Shown here piece by piece: positions 50,654 to 60,170 of a stretch of DNA of 64,000 nucleotides. A program made the position numbers and the translations under genes. This DNA is from Streptomyces mirabilis (lineage in GTDB: Bacteria; Actinomycetota; Actinomycetes; Streptomycetales; Streptomycetaceae), in contig NZ_CP074102.1 of the NCBI RefSeq assembly GCF_018310535.1, positions 8,432,001 to 8,496,000 of the forward strand, read 5' to 3'. The first letter of the stretch is position 1. Every line of letters begins with the position of its first letter. The notes beneath the pieces were generated by a model. The model made no database searches. It was not told the DNA's origin and worked only from the letters and a program-made list of their open reading frames with translations.

Positions 50654-52660
50654 TCAACTGCTGCTCACCCGGCAGGCGCCGGCCGCGCACGTGTCGAGCC
50701 AGGCGGCGAAGTCCGCGTCGTAACGGGTGCCGATGTCGGTGTTGTAGACCGCATAGGCTCCGGCGTAGTCGCCGGTGCGGAACTTGGTCAGCATGGCCTG
50801 CACGTCGTCCGGGTGGTTCTCAACCATGTAGCGGACGGCCAGGTAGCCCCATGGGTAGGTGCGGGTCAGGTCGGAGTTGGCGTACGTGCTCTGCCACAGG
50901 GTGCTCAGGGCGTAGGTGTGCTTCCCGGCATCGGAGAGCGCCTCGCTGTCGGGCACGCCCCGATAGCTGTACGAGACGTACTCGGCGAAGCCCTCGATCC
51001 ACCAGATGTCCGGGACCGTCTGGCCCGCGGAGAAGTCGCCGTACGTGTCGTAGCGGCCGTCGAGGTAGTGGGTGTACTCGTGGTTCAGGTTCCAGATGTC
51101 CGCCGGGAAGCCGTCGCCCACGCTCTTCACGTAGGCGACGAAGCGGGCCTGGTTGTTGGGGTCGGCGGGGTTGCCCTCCAGGTATTCGCCGCCGTTGTCG
51201 GTGCTGTTGCCGAAGATCCAGCCCGAGTACGTCTGGTAGTCCCTGGGGCTCGCGAAGACGACGATCTGTATGTTGGTGTTGCGGTCGTCGGCGACCGGGC
51301 CGCTGTCCTTGACAATGCCGTGGAAGTAGGCGTCCTGTCCCTGCACGCTCTTGCAGGCCTCGGCGAGCGCCGAGTCGGTCAGGGACTGGGCCAGGAAAGT
51401 GTGCCCGTCATCGCACTTGTAGGTGATGGGGAGTGCGGCCGCGGTGAGCTTGGACGTCAGGTCGCAGGTGTCGTAGTACGAGCATTGGGCCGCGTCGTGC
51501 GCGGAAGTCATCTCGGCGGCGCCGACCCACAGCGGAGCGGTCGGGCCGGTGATCGAGGAGGCGTCCAGCAGGCCCTTCACCATCGGCCGCACCTTGTCCT
51601 GGAGCCCGGCCGTGTCGAGGAAGCGCGCCGTCTCGGTTCCGGCGTTGGAGGCCATGAAGTACCAGGTCCCGCTCAGCATCGACATGTGGTTCAGGGCGAA
51701 CGAGTTCAACGTGTCGATGATGCTCGGGTCGGCGGTGACAGCGCTGATGAATGCGGGGTTGAAGTGGCCACGGAAGAGCGGGGTGAAGACGTCGTTGACG
51801 GCCGTGTCCATGCTCCAGTAGGCGTCGTAGGAGCTGTCGTAGGCGTTCAGCACTCTCTTGTACGTGTCCAGGTAGCGAGCCTGCTCGTTGGCGCTGTCCG
51901 TCAGGATGATGACGTCGCCCAGGACGTTGCCGTGTTCCGAACTGACGTCCATGAAATGGCAGTTGGCGGTGAAGGCGTCCAGTCCGCCTTCGGTGGCCGC
52001 AGCCAGGGTCGGGCCGTAGTCGCCGACGTCGGCCGAGTCGTTGTACTGCACGTAGTAGCCGGCGCGCAGGAACAGCACGAGCTGCCACACATGGGTGGAG
52101 TTGTCGCCGGGATACGTCTGCGACGCGTCCTGGAAGGCGCCTGCGACGGTCACCATCTGCGCCTCGCGGAACACGTTCCGGGCGTCCGTGCCGGTGATGC
52201 CGAACAGCGTATTGATGCAGTCGGTGGTCGAGTCCTGGATGTACGCGACCAGTTCGGATCCGGTCCGGGTGCCGAAGTCGGCCGGGGTGCACGGCGCGGC
52301 TGCCGCGTGCCTCGTGGCTGTGGGAGGCCGTACGGCCTTCGAGGTCGAGGAGGTCTGCGGCAACTGCGGGCTGAGCGGCCGGACATGGGCGGCGGCCAGC
52401 CGCCCGCTCCGGACGTCTGCTTGATCGGACGCAGCGGTGTTCGCGCCGAGCGGCGACAGCGCGCGCGGCTTGGGCTTGGACACGGCGGTGGTCGTCGGAG
52501 CAGCCATTGCGGAGGTCCTCGGTCCGGCTGCCGCGAGGGCCGGTGCGGCCGGCAGGCCTGCTATCAGGGCGCTGACCGCCAGGCTGACGGCCAGGAAACC
52601 GGACGCGAATCTGGACGGACTTCCGGGATGGAATCCGGGCAGGGCAGGTCGACGACGCAT
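50654..52660 (-). CDS. Secreted M9-family collagenase-like metallopeptidase
   Basis: A 668-residue exported zinc protease. The signal RFASGFLAVSLAVSALIAGL ends near ALAAAG. A long activator-like helical domain (about 130-430) includes TDCINTLFGITGTDARNVFR. The peptidase domain carries HEYTH at residues 527-531 in LNHEYTHYLDGRYDTYGDF and the third ligand Glu in WWIEGFAEYVSYSYRG, as in clostridial and Streptomyces collagenases. It ends soon after the catalytic domain and lacks PKD or collagen-binding domains, so it resembles short streptomycete forms. The ATG at 52660 fits the signal; an upstream in-frame start has none. Confidence 0.9.
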   Translation of the reverse strand: MRRRPALPGFHPGSPSRFASGFLAVSLAVSALIAGLPAAPALAAAGPRTSAMAAPTTTAVSKPKPRALSPLGANTAASDQADVRSGRLAAAHVRPLSPQLPQTSSTSKAVRPPTATRHAAAAPCTPADFGTRTGSELVAYIQDSTTDCINTLFGITGTDARNVFREAQMVTVAGAFQDASQTYPGDNSTHVWQLVLFLRAGYYVQYNDSADVGDYGPTLAAATEGGLDAFTANCHFMDVSSEHGNVLGDVIILTDSANEQARYLDTYKRVLNAYDSSYDAYWSMDTAVNDVFTPLFRGHFNPAFISAVTADPSIIDTLNSFALNHMSMLSGTWYFMASNAGTETARFLDTAGLQDKVRPMVKGLLDASSITGPTAPLWVGAAEMTSAHDAAQCSYYDTCDLTSKLTAAALPITYKCDDGHTFLAQSLTDSALAEACKSVQGQDAYFHGIVKDSGPVADDRNTNIQIVVFASPRDYQTYSGWIFGNSTDNGGEYLEGNPADPNNQARFVAYVKSVGDGFPADIWNLNHEYTHYLDGRYDTYGDFSAGQTVPDIWWIEGFAEYVSYSYRGVPDSEALSDAGKHTYALSTLWQSTYANSDLTRTYPWGYLAVRYMVENHPDDVQAMLTKFRTGDYAGAYAVYNTDIGTRYDADFAAWLDTCAAGACRVSSS

Positions 52661-52908
52661 CAATGCTCCTTCGTGAGTGGGGGTCGCTTCGAGCACGAGC
52701 GGCGAGGCGTGGGGGGAACGTCCCACTCACAGTGGCCAATGACAACGGACTGAGGGATACGACAATGGAGGGGCTGGCCATAACATCCGTGCCCACAGAG
52801 GCAGTTGGCGGTCAGGGCGGGACGCCGAGCAGGTCTCCGCCTCGTGTTATGCGTGCGGCGGAAAAACGGTATGGGGCGGGGCGGTCCCCTGCTCCCTACG
52901 ATCCCGGT

Positions 52909-54342
52909 ATGACGACGAAGAAGCCGCTCCACACCGGTTCGCACGACCTTCCGGTCTCCTCGGCGCTCGCCGAGTTCCTCATGGGGAACTGGGAGTCTTC
53001 GCCGCGCGCCGATCCGCCCCCGCAGTCGATCGCACCGTGGGCGGCCAAACGGCGCGACCGGCTGTCCGCGCGCTTCCCCGGCGAACGGCTCGTCGTTCCC
53101 TCAGGCGTCCTCAAGGTGCGCAGCAACGACTGCGACTACCGGTTCCGGCCGCACACCGCGTTCTCGTACCTGACGGGTGGTACCGAGCCGGGCAGCGTCC
53201 TGATCCTCGAACCGACCGCCTCTGGTCACGAGGCGGTACTGCACGTCCGCCCGCGATCCCCGCGCGACACCGGGGAGTTCTACCGCGACCGCCGCTACGG
53301 TGAGATCTGGGTCGGCCGCCGCGCCACCCTCGACGAGGCCTCCTCACTGCTCGGCGTGGCGACCCAGGGCCTCGACGACGTGCCCGCCCGGTTGAACGGC
53401 GCGCGGCCGACCCGCTTGCTGCGCGGCGTCGACCCGGAGATCGACGCGCTCGTCGACAGCACCGGCCGCGAAGAGGCCGACCTCGAATTCGCCTCGTTCC
53501 TGTCCGAGATGCGCCTGGTCAAGGATGAGTGGGAGGTCGAGCAGCTGCAGATCGCGGTGGACGCCACGGCGGCCGGATTCACCGACGTCGTGCGCGCACT
53601 GCGCGAGGCCGTCCGCCATCCACGCGGCGAACGCTGGATCGAGGGCGTCTTCGGCCTGCGCGCCCGCCTCGAGGGCAACGGCCTCGGCTACGAGACAATC
53701 GCCGCCGCCGGAGCGCACGCGTGCGTACTGCACTGGATCGCCAACGACGGTCCGGTCCATCCCGGTGACCTGCTGCTGCTCGACGCCGGCGTCGAGTCGG
53801 ACACGCTCTACACCGCCGACATCACGCGCACCCTTCCGGTGAGCGGCACCTTCACCGCCGCGCAGCGCGACCTCTACGACCTCGTGCTCGCCGCGCAGGA
53901 CGCCGGTATCGCGGCGCTCCGCCCGGGCGCGCGCTTTCGTGACTTCCACCTCGCTGCGATGCGGGTCATCGCCGAGGGGCTGCACTCCTGGGGCCTGCTC
54001 CCGGTGACGCCGGACGAGGCCCTTGAGCCCGAGAGCGGTCTGTTCCGCCGCTACACGTGGTGCAGCAGCGGCCACATGCTGGGCATGGACGTCCACGACT
54101 GCGCCGCGGCCCGTGCCGAGCAGTACCTGGACGGCGTCCTGGAGGCGGGCCACGTCCTGACCGTCGAGCCGGGCCTGTATCTCCAGCCGGACGACCTGAC
54201 GCTGCCGCCGGAGCTGCGTGGCGTCGGCGTGCGCGTCGAGGACGATCTGGTCGTCACGGAGGACGGCGCCCGCCTCATGTCGTCGGCGCTGCCGCGCACC
54301 GCGTCGGCGATCGAGACGTGGATGGGCGAGCTCCTGGCCTGA
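52909..54342 (+). CDS. pepP: Xaa-Pro aminopeptidase (PepP, M24B)
   Basis: A 477-residue aminopeptidase P. The N-terminal creatinase-like domain has SNDCDYRFRPHTAFSYLTGG. The pita-bread domain has the five metal ligands: Asp in LLLDAGVESD, Asp in YTADITRTLP, His in GHMLGMDVHD, Glu in VLTVEPGLY and Glu in VGVRVEDDLVV. It removes an N-terminal residue before proline, which suits peptides such as those made by the neighbouring collagenase from proline-rich collagen. ATG 52909 was chosen because codon bias begins there; the longer frame runs into the collagenase leader. Confidence 0.92.
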   Translation: MTTKKPLHTGSHDLPVSSALAEFLMGNWESSPRADPPPQSIAPWAAKRRDRLSARFPGERLVVPSGVLKVRSNDCDYRFRPHTAFSYLTGGTEPGSVLILEPTASGHEAVLHVRPRSPRDTGEFYRDRRYGEIWVGRRATLDEASSLLGVATQGLDDVPARLNGARPTRLLRGVDPEIDALVDSTGREEADLEFASFLSEMRLVKDEWEVEQLQIAVDATAAGFTDVVRALREAVRHPRGERWIEGVFGLRARLEGNGLGYETIAAAGAHACVLHWIANDGPVHPGDLLLLDAGVESDTLYTADITRTLPVSGTFTAAQRDLYDLVLAAQDAGIAALRPGARFRDFHLAAMRVIAEGLHSWGLLPVTPDEALEPESGLFRRYTWCSSGHMLGMDVHDCAAARAEQYLDGVLEAGHVLTVEPGLYLQPDDLTLPPELRGVGVRVEDDLVVTEDGARLMSSALPRTASAIETWMGELLA

Positions 54343-54379
54343 CCCTGCGTCCCAAGGCGCGGGCGCCGCCGTCACTGCC

Positions 54380-55339
54380 CTAGGAACGCGGCAGATGGAA
54401 CGTCTGCGCCGCCCACGCCTGAAAGTGCACCGACCGCGCGATGAGGTCGCGGTAGGACGCGTGCGCGGAGCTGAACAGTGTCTCCGTGATGTCCTCCGTG
54501 ACCTGGTCGCGGCGCCATGCGAGCAGATAGCGGGTCCACAGCGGTGTGCCGGTCAGCGGTTTGACGATCACGCCCTGGTTCGGCCGGGTCGTAGCCTGCA
54601 CGATGGAGACGCCGAGCCCCTCGGCGATCATGTCCTGGAGCTGGAGCCGGTCACCGAGGTACTCATGGACGGCCGCGGGCGTGAACCCGGCTGCCGCGCA
54701 GGCCGCGTAGAAAACGCCCGGCCAGCCGGCACCGTCGTCGGGGGTCAGGAACCAAGCCTCGTCGGCGAGTTCGGCGAGGGGGACCTCCATGCGGTGCTTG
54801 AGCCGGTGACCGGCGGGCAGGGCCACGAACGCGGGTTCGTTGACGATCTCGCGATGCGCCACGGCCGCGGAGTGCCGAAGCTCCATACCGGGGTAGTCCG
54901 CGGCGATCGCGGCGTCCAGCTCGCCCTTCTCCAAGTGCTCGACTATCTCCGACGACGGGTAGACGCTGCTCACCGTCAGCGTGAGATCAGGCCTCCGGCT
55001 GCGTATACGGATGACCATGCCGGACAGGACGGGCGAGTTGGTCGCCGCAAGGCGCAGGACCCGGGGTGCTCCGACGCCGTCCCCCGCCGGACGACGCCTG
55101 ATGGCATCCGCACGGGCCAGAATGTCGCGCGCCTGAGTCAGGACCTCAAGGCCGTACTGGGTCGGCTCGACTCCCGACGTGGTACGCACGAACAAGTCCT
55201 CACCGAAGAGCCGCTCGATGCGGCGCAGTTGGGTGCTCATCGCCGGCTGCGAGTACTTCAGGAGTGCCGCGGCTCGCCCCAGACTCCCGGCGTCGGCGAT
55301 CGCACACAAGGTCCGTAGATGCCGAAGCTCCAGGTCCAT
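54380..55339 (-). CDS. LysR-family transcriptional regulator
   Basis: A 319-residue LysR regulator with HTH LRHLRTLCAIADAGSLGRAA and YSQPAMSTQLRRIERLFGED, then an effector domain from about residue 90 (RVLRLAATNSPVLSGMVIRI). It converges with the aminopeptidase gene, and no intact divergent target remains; the region upstream is decayed. Confidence 0.9.
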   Translation of the reverse strand: MDLELRHLRTLCAIADAGSLGRAAALLKYSQPAMSTQLRRIERLFGEDLFVRTTSGVEPTQYGLEVLTQARDILARADAIRRRPAGDGVGAPRVLRLAATNSPVLSGMVIRIRSRRPDLTLTVSSVYPSSEIVEHLEKGELDAAIAADYPGMELRHSAAVAHREIVNEPAFVALPAGHRLKHRMEVPLAELADEAWFLTPDDGAGWPGVFYAACAAAGFTPAAVHEYLGDRLQLQDMIAEGLGVSIVQATTRPNQGVIVKPLTGTPLWTRYLLAWRRDQVTEDITETLFSSAHASYRDLIARSVHFQAWAAQTFHLPRS

Positions 55340-55402
55340 CGTCCGGGCTCCTCGTCTCGGCGCTCCTGCCGTCCGCGGTCACCGGGCGACTCTAGCGGTG
55401 GT

Positions 55403-55615
55403 TCATCGCGGGGTCAGCAGACGGGCATCGACCTGGGGGAGAGCGGTCAGCGCGTCGCGGGCGGCATCGAAGGGACGCAGGAACTCCGGCGTTGCGGTGA
55501 CATACAGGTCACTCTCGTCGAGGACGAGGTTGTCCAGACGCCAGTCGTTGTGGATGACGGAGGTCGTCGCGTCGTCGGGCCGGTCGTCGGAGAGCCGCGC
55601 CGTTAAGGTCCGCAA
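55403..55615 (-). pseudogene. Aminoglycoside phosphotransferase-like fragment
   Basis: The minus strand reads TSVIHNDWRLDNLVLDE, the catalytic loop (His-x-Asp, then Asn) of APH/choline-kinase-like phosphotransferases. The sequence then changes to ATPEFLRPFDAARDALTALP, which does not follow in that family, so two gene pieces are joined. It is not functional. Confidence 0.55.
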
Positions 55616-55678
55616 GTGAAAGGGCCGCGGGCGTTCACGGGCGCCGCCGTCCTCGTCCGGGTTTCGGTCGGCTCCCCT

Positions 55679-55900
55679 TCACGAGTGTGCGATCGCCTTG
55701 TGGGTGAAAGTGGGCGACGTTCCCGGGTTGGCCCAGGAGGCGGTCAGTTCGCTGGAGGGGAAGAACTGCAGGAACCGGGGGTCGGCCTGGGAGCGGTCGA
55801 CCAGCGTCTTCTCGACGATCAGAGAGTTGTACTGCTCGGCGGTCGTCTCGATGGTGTTGGCCGTCTGCTGCCTCCCGCATTGGGCGAGTTCAACGAGCGA
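55679..55900 (-). pseudogene. C-terminal remnant of an unidentified protein
   Basis: The minus strand reads ANTIETTAEQYNSLIVEKTL, VDRSQADPRFLQFFPSSELT and ends FTHKAIAHS with TGA. Codon bias is strongly coding. The 5' part is lost at the LCAT-like gene. The family is not recognised. Confidence 0.4.
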
Positions 55901-55909
55901 CTGTGAGCC

Positions 55910-56692
55910 GTGGCACAGACCTTTCCCTCCGTGGCCGAACTGCTCCCCACGTATCGGTGCGTCACCACGGACAAGGGCGGTGAGCCCGCGAGTCCGGCCG
56001 ACCGGTGCATTCCCGACCTCGACGGGCAGGCGCTGCGCCACTCCCTCGCCTTCCACTCGAAGCTGACCAGGCACGAGGCCGGCGAACGGCGGAGCGGCTC
56101 CGCGTGGCATGTGTTCGTCCGCGAACGGCGGAGCGACTGCACGTGGCATGTGTTCGCCGGCGACCGGCAACCGACAGAGCAGAGCGTCGTAGTGGGCAGG
56201 GACGGGATCCGCTTCGCCCGGCAGCGGCGAGGTGAGGACTTCGGCGGTGACGGCACTGTGCCCCGCTTCAGCAGTGTCCCACCCCGGTGGAGGGACGACT
56301 CGTCGGCCAATTTCTGTCCCGCGAGCCATGTCGGGCTGCCACGCCAGGAAGGACTGCTCCAGGACCTGGCGGGCGAGATCGTTCCCGTTGCGCCCGGCAG
56401 GGTTCTGACCCCTCCGCGGCCCCTCTCCCTCCCACTGCCCTCCGTGGCCCTAGCCGGCCGGAAGGTACCCGTCCACGTGTCCGCGGAGCAGCCCGACCTG
56501 GTTCTGGGTGCCGAGCTCTTCGGAGCCGACGGAGGTGCGCTCGGTCCCGCTGTTCCCCTCCTGCCGGACAACAGGGGCAACTACTTCAACCAGGTGTCCC
56601 TGGCCCCCGGAGTATGGCGGGTGGTCGTGAAAACCGGATCCGAGCGTCCGGCCGGCACGATCGACGACCTCCTCGTCGTCGCCGAGGCCTGA
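55910..56692 (+). pseudogene. LCAT-like lipase/acyltransferase, C-terminal part
   Basis: A 260-residue frame. It matches the rear half of streptomycete lecithin:cholesterol acyltransferase-like proteins: PSVAELLPTYRCVTTDKGGE, ALRHSLAFHSKL, the acid/histidine region GDGTVPRFSSVP, and a beta domain from VALAGRKVPVHVSAEQPD. The front half with the GHSxGG nucleophile is missing, so it cannot be active alone. A 39-bp tandem repeat at 56082 interrupts it. Translation is possible but I treat it as a truncated gene. Confidence 0.6.
56082..56159 (+). repeat. 39-bp tandem duplication
   Basis: Bases 56082-56120 repeat at 56121-56159 with several mismatches; both units begin GCGAACGGCGGAGCG and hold GTGGCATGTGTTCG. 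It adds 13 residues in frame inside the LCAT-like remnant. Confidence 0.75.
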
Positions 56693-56755
56693 ACCAGGAA
56701 CACCCTTCCCGCCGGGTGGGTGGGCGGCGGCGGCCCGCTCCGGTCGGGGTGCGGC

Positions 56756-57649
56756 ATGGTTTCCCGCAGCTCCAGGAGTCACACTGACAGGGTGGACGCG
56801 CTTCGCACGGGTGACCAGGGACTGTTCGGCCCCTCCTCGGTGACCTGGCAGATGCACGGTGACCCCATGATGTGGGTCGCCGGGATCCGCGCGCTCTACC
56901 TTCAGGCCCTGCACCCCCGCGCGGTCCGGGGCGTCATGCAGAATTCCGACTTCCGGCGCGACGCCTGGGGCCGGCTGATGCGCACCGCGAACTTCGTCGG
57001 CACGGCGACGTACGGCACGACCGACGCCGCCGAGAAGGCCGGCGCCCGGGTCCGGAAGATCCACACCCTGCTCAAGGCCACCGACCCGGACACGGGGGAG
57101 CGGTACCGGATCGACGAGCCCGAGCTGCTGCTGTGGGTGCACTGCGCCGAGATCGACTCCTATCTGCACGTCCTGCGCCGCTCGGGGTTCCCGATGACGG
57201 ACGCGCACGCCGACCGGTACATCGACGAACACCGGGTCAGCGCACGCCTGGTGGGCCTCGACCCTGCCGACGTACCGGCGAATCGGGCGGAGTTGGCCGC
57301 CTACTTCGAGCAGGTGCTGCCGGAGCTCGCCGCCGGGTCCGAGGCGCGGGACGTGGACGACTTCCTGTCGCGCCCGCCGACCCACCCGCTGCTCGTCCCG
57401 GCGCGCGCCCTGCTGTGGCGGCGCGTGGCGCATCTGGCGTATGCCGCTCTGCCGCCGTACGCCCACGAGCTGTACGGCAGACCCGCACCAGCCCCCTCCG
57501 CGGTGACCCGGCGCCTGCGTGTCACGGGCACCGTGCTGCGCTGCGTTCCCGCACGTCTTCGCTGGCAACTCCCGCCCAAACACATTCCGCGGGCCATGGC
57601 GCGGCTCGGCCCCGGCTCCCGACCGGCGCCGTACAAAGTCGGCAGATAA
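56756..57649 (+). CDS. Oxygenase MpaB family protein (DUF2236)
   Basis: A 297-residue protein of the MpaB/Lcp-like DUF2236 family of haem proteins. Visible segments: GLFGPSSVTWQMHGDPMMWV, RALYLQALHPRAVRGVMQNS, DAWGRLMRTANFVGTATYGT, and LLLWVHCAEIDSYLHVLRRS; the conserved histidines in these helices fit a haem site. Members oxidise farnesyl or polyisoprenoid chains or are of unknown role. The start at ATG 56756 follows GGGGTG. It lies upstream of the kinase gene but is not clearly in an operon with it. Confidence 0.85.
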   Translation: MVSRSSRSHTDRVDALRTGDQGLFGPSSVTWQMHGDPMMWVAGIRALYLQALHPRAVRGVMQNSDFRRDAWGRLMRTANFVGTATYGTTDAAEKAGARVRKIHTLLKATDPDTGERYRIDEPELLLWVHCAEIDSYLHVLRRSGFPMTDAHADRYIDEHRVSARLVGLDPADVPANRAELAAYFEQVLPELAAGSEARDVDDFLSRPPTHPLLVPARALLWRRVAHLAYAALPPYAHELYGRPAPAPSAVTRRLRVTGTVLRCVPARLRWQLPPKHIPRAMARLGPGSRPAPYKVGR

Positions 57650-57711
57650 CTCGCCATACTGGACGAGCCAGGGGAGGGCGCGGCGAGCAGCGACGGGGGC
57701 GATCGCACGAG

Positions 57712-59988
57712 ATGGCGGAGACCAGGCTGATCCAGAGCCGGTACCGACTGCTCGATCTGATCGGGCGGGGAGGTATGGGTGAGGTGTGGCGCGCCCGCGA
57801 CGAGTCGCTGGGGCGGCAGGTGGCCGTGAAGTGCCTCAAACCACTCGGCCCGCACCACGATCAGTCGTTCACCCGGGTGCTGCGGGAGAGATTCCGGCGC
57901 GAGGCCCGGGTGGCCGCCGCGCTGCAACACCGCGGGGTGACCGTGGTGCACGACTTCGGCGAGTCGGAGGGCGTGCTGTACCTGGTCATGGAGCTGCTGG
58001 AGGGCCGCAACCTCAGCCAGCTCCTGGAGGACAACAAGCAGCATCCGCTCCCCGTCGCCGATGTCGTCGACATCGCCGACCAGGTGTCCGGGGCCCTCGC
58101 CTACACCCACCAACAGGGCATCGTGCACCGCGACCTGAAGCCCGCCAACATCATGCGGCTGGCCGACGGCACGGTGAAGATCTGCGACTTCGGCATCGCG
58201 CGCCTCGGCCACGACATCGGCTTCACGGCCCGGCTGACCGGCACCGGCATCGCGATGGGCACCCCGCACTACATGTCGCCGGAGCAGATCAGCGGTGCCC
58301 AGGTCGACCAGCGCAGTGATCTGTACTCCTTCGGATGTGTGCTCTACGAAATCGCCACCGGGGCACCGCCGTTCGATCTGGACGACGCGTGGGCGATCCT
58401 CGTCGGCCACCGTGACACGCTTCCCGAGCCGCCGCGCCACCACCGCGCCGAGCTCCCCGAGTACTTCGAGCGGATCATCCTGGATCTGCTGGCCAAGGAG
58501 CCGGAGCGGCGGCCGCAGGACGCGCGCGAGCTCGGCCGGCGGATCGGCACGGGGCGTACGACTCCGGTGTACGTTCCGACGGTCGTGTCCCCCGCGGTGG
58601 GCCGTCCTGCCGATGAGCAGCGGATGCTGGAGCCGTCGAGGAGAGCTCCCACGCCCTCTTCCTCACGTGAACCCCGGCTGCCCTCCTGGACCCGGGGCAT
58701 GACCACCGGCCACAAGGCGACCGGTGCCGGACTGGGCGGCGCCCTGCCGGACGCGGCGGCGGGCCTGACCGGCGAATGGACGGCGCGCCCGGCCATGTCC
58801 GTACCGGAGGCGCCGGAGCGCGTCGAACGCCCGACCCCCTCCCCGGAGTTGCTCACCACCCTGACGGGCCGGCACAACGCCGGACTGAGCCTCGGGCGGC
58901 TCGGCCGGTGGACCGAGGCGGGGGAGGTGCACCGCGCGGTCGCCGCCGAGCGCGAGCACGTCCTCGGCCCCGACCACCCCGACACCCTCGCCAGCCGCTA
59001 CGAGGTCGGCTTCACCCTCAGCCGCACCGGACGCGCCGCCGAAGCGCTGCGCGAGTACGCGCGGGTCGCCCAGGGCAGGGAGCGGGCGCTCGGCCCCGGC
59101 CATCCCGACACCCTGGCCGCGCGCCAGGAAATGGCGTACATGCTGGGTCAGTTGGGTCGCCACTTCGAGGCGCACCAGGCGTACATCGAGGTGCTCGCCG
59201 CCCGGGAGCGCGCCATGGGCCCCGACCATCCCGACACCCTGCGCTGCCGCCACAACCTCGCCTTCAACCTGAGCAGGCTGGGCCGCCTGGAGGACTCGTA
59301 CCGAATGGCGAGCGAGGTCGCCGCCGCGCGGACCCGGGTGCTCGGTGCGAACCACCCCGACACGCTTGTGACACGATACGAAGTCGCATACGCGCTCGGT
59401 CAGTTGGGGCACTGGCCCGAGGCGTTGGGGACCTACCGGGAAGTGGCCGAGGCACGGGCCCAGGCCCTCGGCCCCGACCACCCGGACACCCTCTCCGCCC
59501 GCTACGAGGTCGGCATCAGTCTCGGCCGGCTCGGCCGCAGCGCGCAGGCCCTGGAGCTGTACCGGGACCTGATCGACGACCGCACCCGGGTGCACGGCCC
59601 CGCCCACCCCGAGACCCTGCGCGCCCGGCACGGTCTCGGCGTCAACCTGGGTCGGATGGGGCGCTGGGAAGAGGCGCTCGCCGAATCCCGCGACGTGTGG
59701 GCGATCCGTGAGCGCGTCCTCGGCCCCGACCACCCGGACACCCTCGTCAGCCGCCGCGAGGTCGCGGTCGGCCTCGGCTGGCTGGGCCGCTGGTCCGACG
59801 CCCTCACCGAGTACCGGGGCGTCGCCACCGCCCGCGAACGCGTCCTCGGCCCCGACCACCCCGACGCCCTGGCCAGCCGCAACGACGAGGCACACTGCCT
59901 GGAGCAACTGGGCCGGGGCCAAGAGGCGGTGGAGTTGTACCGGAGGGTGGCGGCGTTACGCCAACAGCGGGCCGCACGGGGAGGCTGA
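57712..59988 (+). CDS. Soluble Ser/Thr protein kinase fused to TPR repeats
   Basis: A 758-residue kinase. The N-terminal Hanks domain has the glycine loop IGRGGMGEVW (residue 17 on), catalytic Lys in VAVKCLKP, HRDLKPAN with D141, DFGIARL, and GTPHYMSPEQISG. A Pro-rich linker of about 100 residues follows, with no transmembrane helix. From about 385 to the end are eight full 42-residue TPR_10/TPR_12-type repeats, each with GRxxEA and LGPDHPDTLxxR, plus a partial ninth. Such repeats bind proteins, so substrate recruitment by the TPR array is likely. The repeats are visible as 126-base periodicity in the DNA. Confidence 0.93.
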   Translation: MAETRLIQSRYRLLDLIGRGGMGEVWRARDESLGRQVAVKCLKPLGPHHDQSFTRVLRERFRREARVAAALQHRGVTVVHDFGESEGVLYLVMELLEGRNLSQLLEDNKQHPLPVADVVDIADQVSGALAYTHQQGIVHRDLKPANIMRLADGTVKICDFGIARLGHDIGFTARLTGTGIAMGTPHYMSPEQISGAQVDQRSDLYSFGCVLYEIATGAPPFDLDDAWAILVGHRDTLPEPPRHHRAELPEYFERIILDLLAKEPERRPQDARELGRRIGTGRTTPVYVPTVVSPAVGRPADEQRMLEPSRRAPTPSSSREPRLPSWTRGMTTGHKATGAGLGGALPDAAAGLTGEWTARPAMSVPEAPERVERPTPSPELLTTLTGRHNAGLSLGRLGRWTEAGEVHRAVAAEREHVLGPDHPDTLASRYEVGFTLSRTGRAAEALREYARVAQGRERALGPGHPDTLAARQEMAYMLGQLGRHFEAHQAYIEVLAARERAMGPDHPDTLRCRHNLAFNLSRLGRLEDSYRMASEVAAARTRVLGANHPDTLVTRYEVAYALGQLGHWPEALGTYREVAEARAQALGPDHPDTLSARYEVGISLGRLGRSAQALELYRDLIDDRTRVHGPAHPETLRARHGLGVNLGRMGRWEEALAESRDVWAIRERVLGPDHPDTLVSRREVAVGLGWLGRWSDALTEYRGVATARERVLGPDHPDALASRNDEAHCLEQLGRGQEAVELYRRVAALRQQRAARGG

Positions 59989-60170
59989 GGGGCTCTCGTG
60001 CAGGGTTGCGCTCGCCCTGTTCGAGCGGCGGCACCGGCCATACGGCGGAAGGCTCCCGGGCGGCCCCGCCCGCGCCGCCGCGCAGGGGTGGGCGCCCGCA
60101 CCCCGTCCGGATGCCCGCCGGGTGCCGCGTACCTCTGGCCGTTCTAGATCATCGCGTGCTACGAAGAACC

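Noticed and set aside
58860..59960. Regular 126-base repeats considered as a CRISPR-like or satellite array
   Set aside because: They are the codons of the TPR repeats; the period is 42 codons and variation is mostly at third positions.
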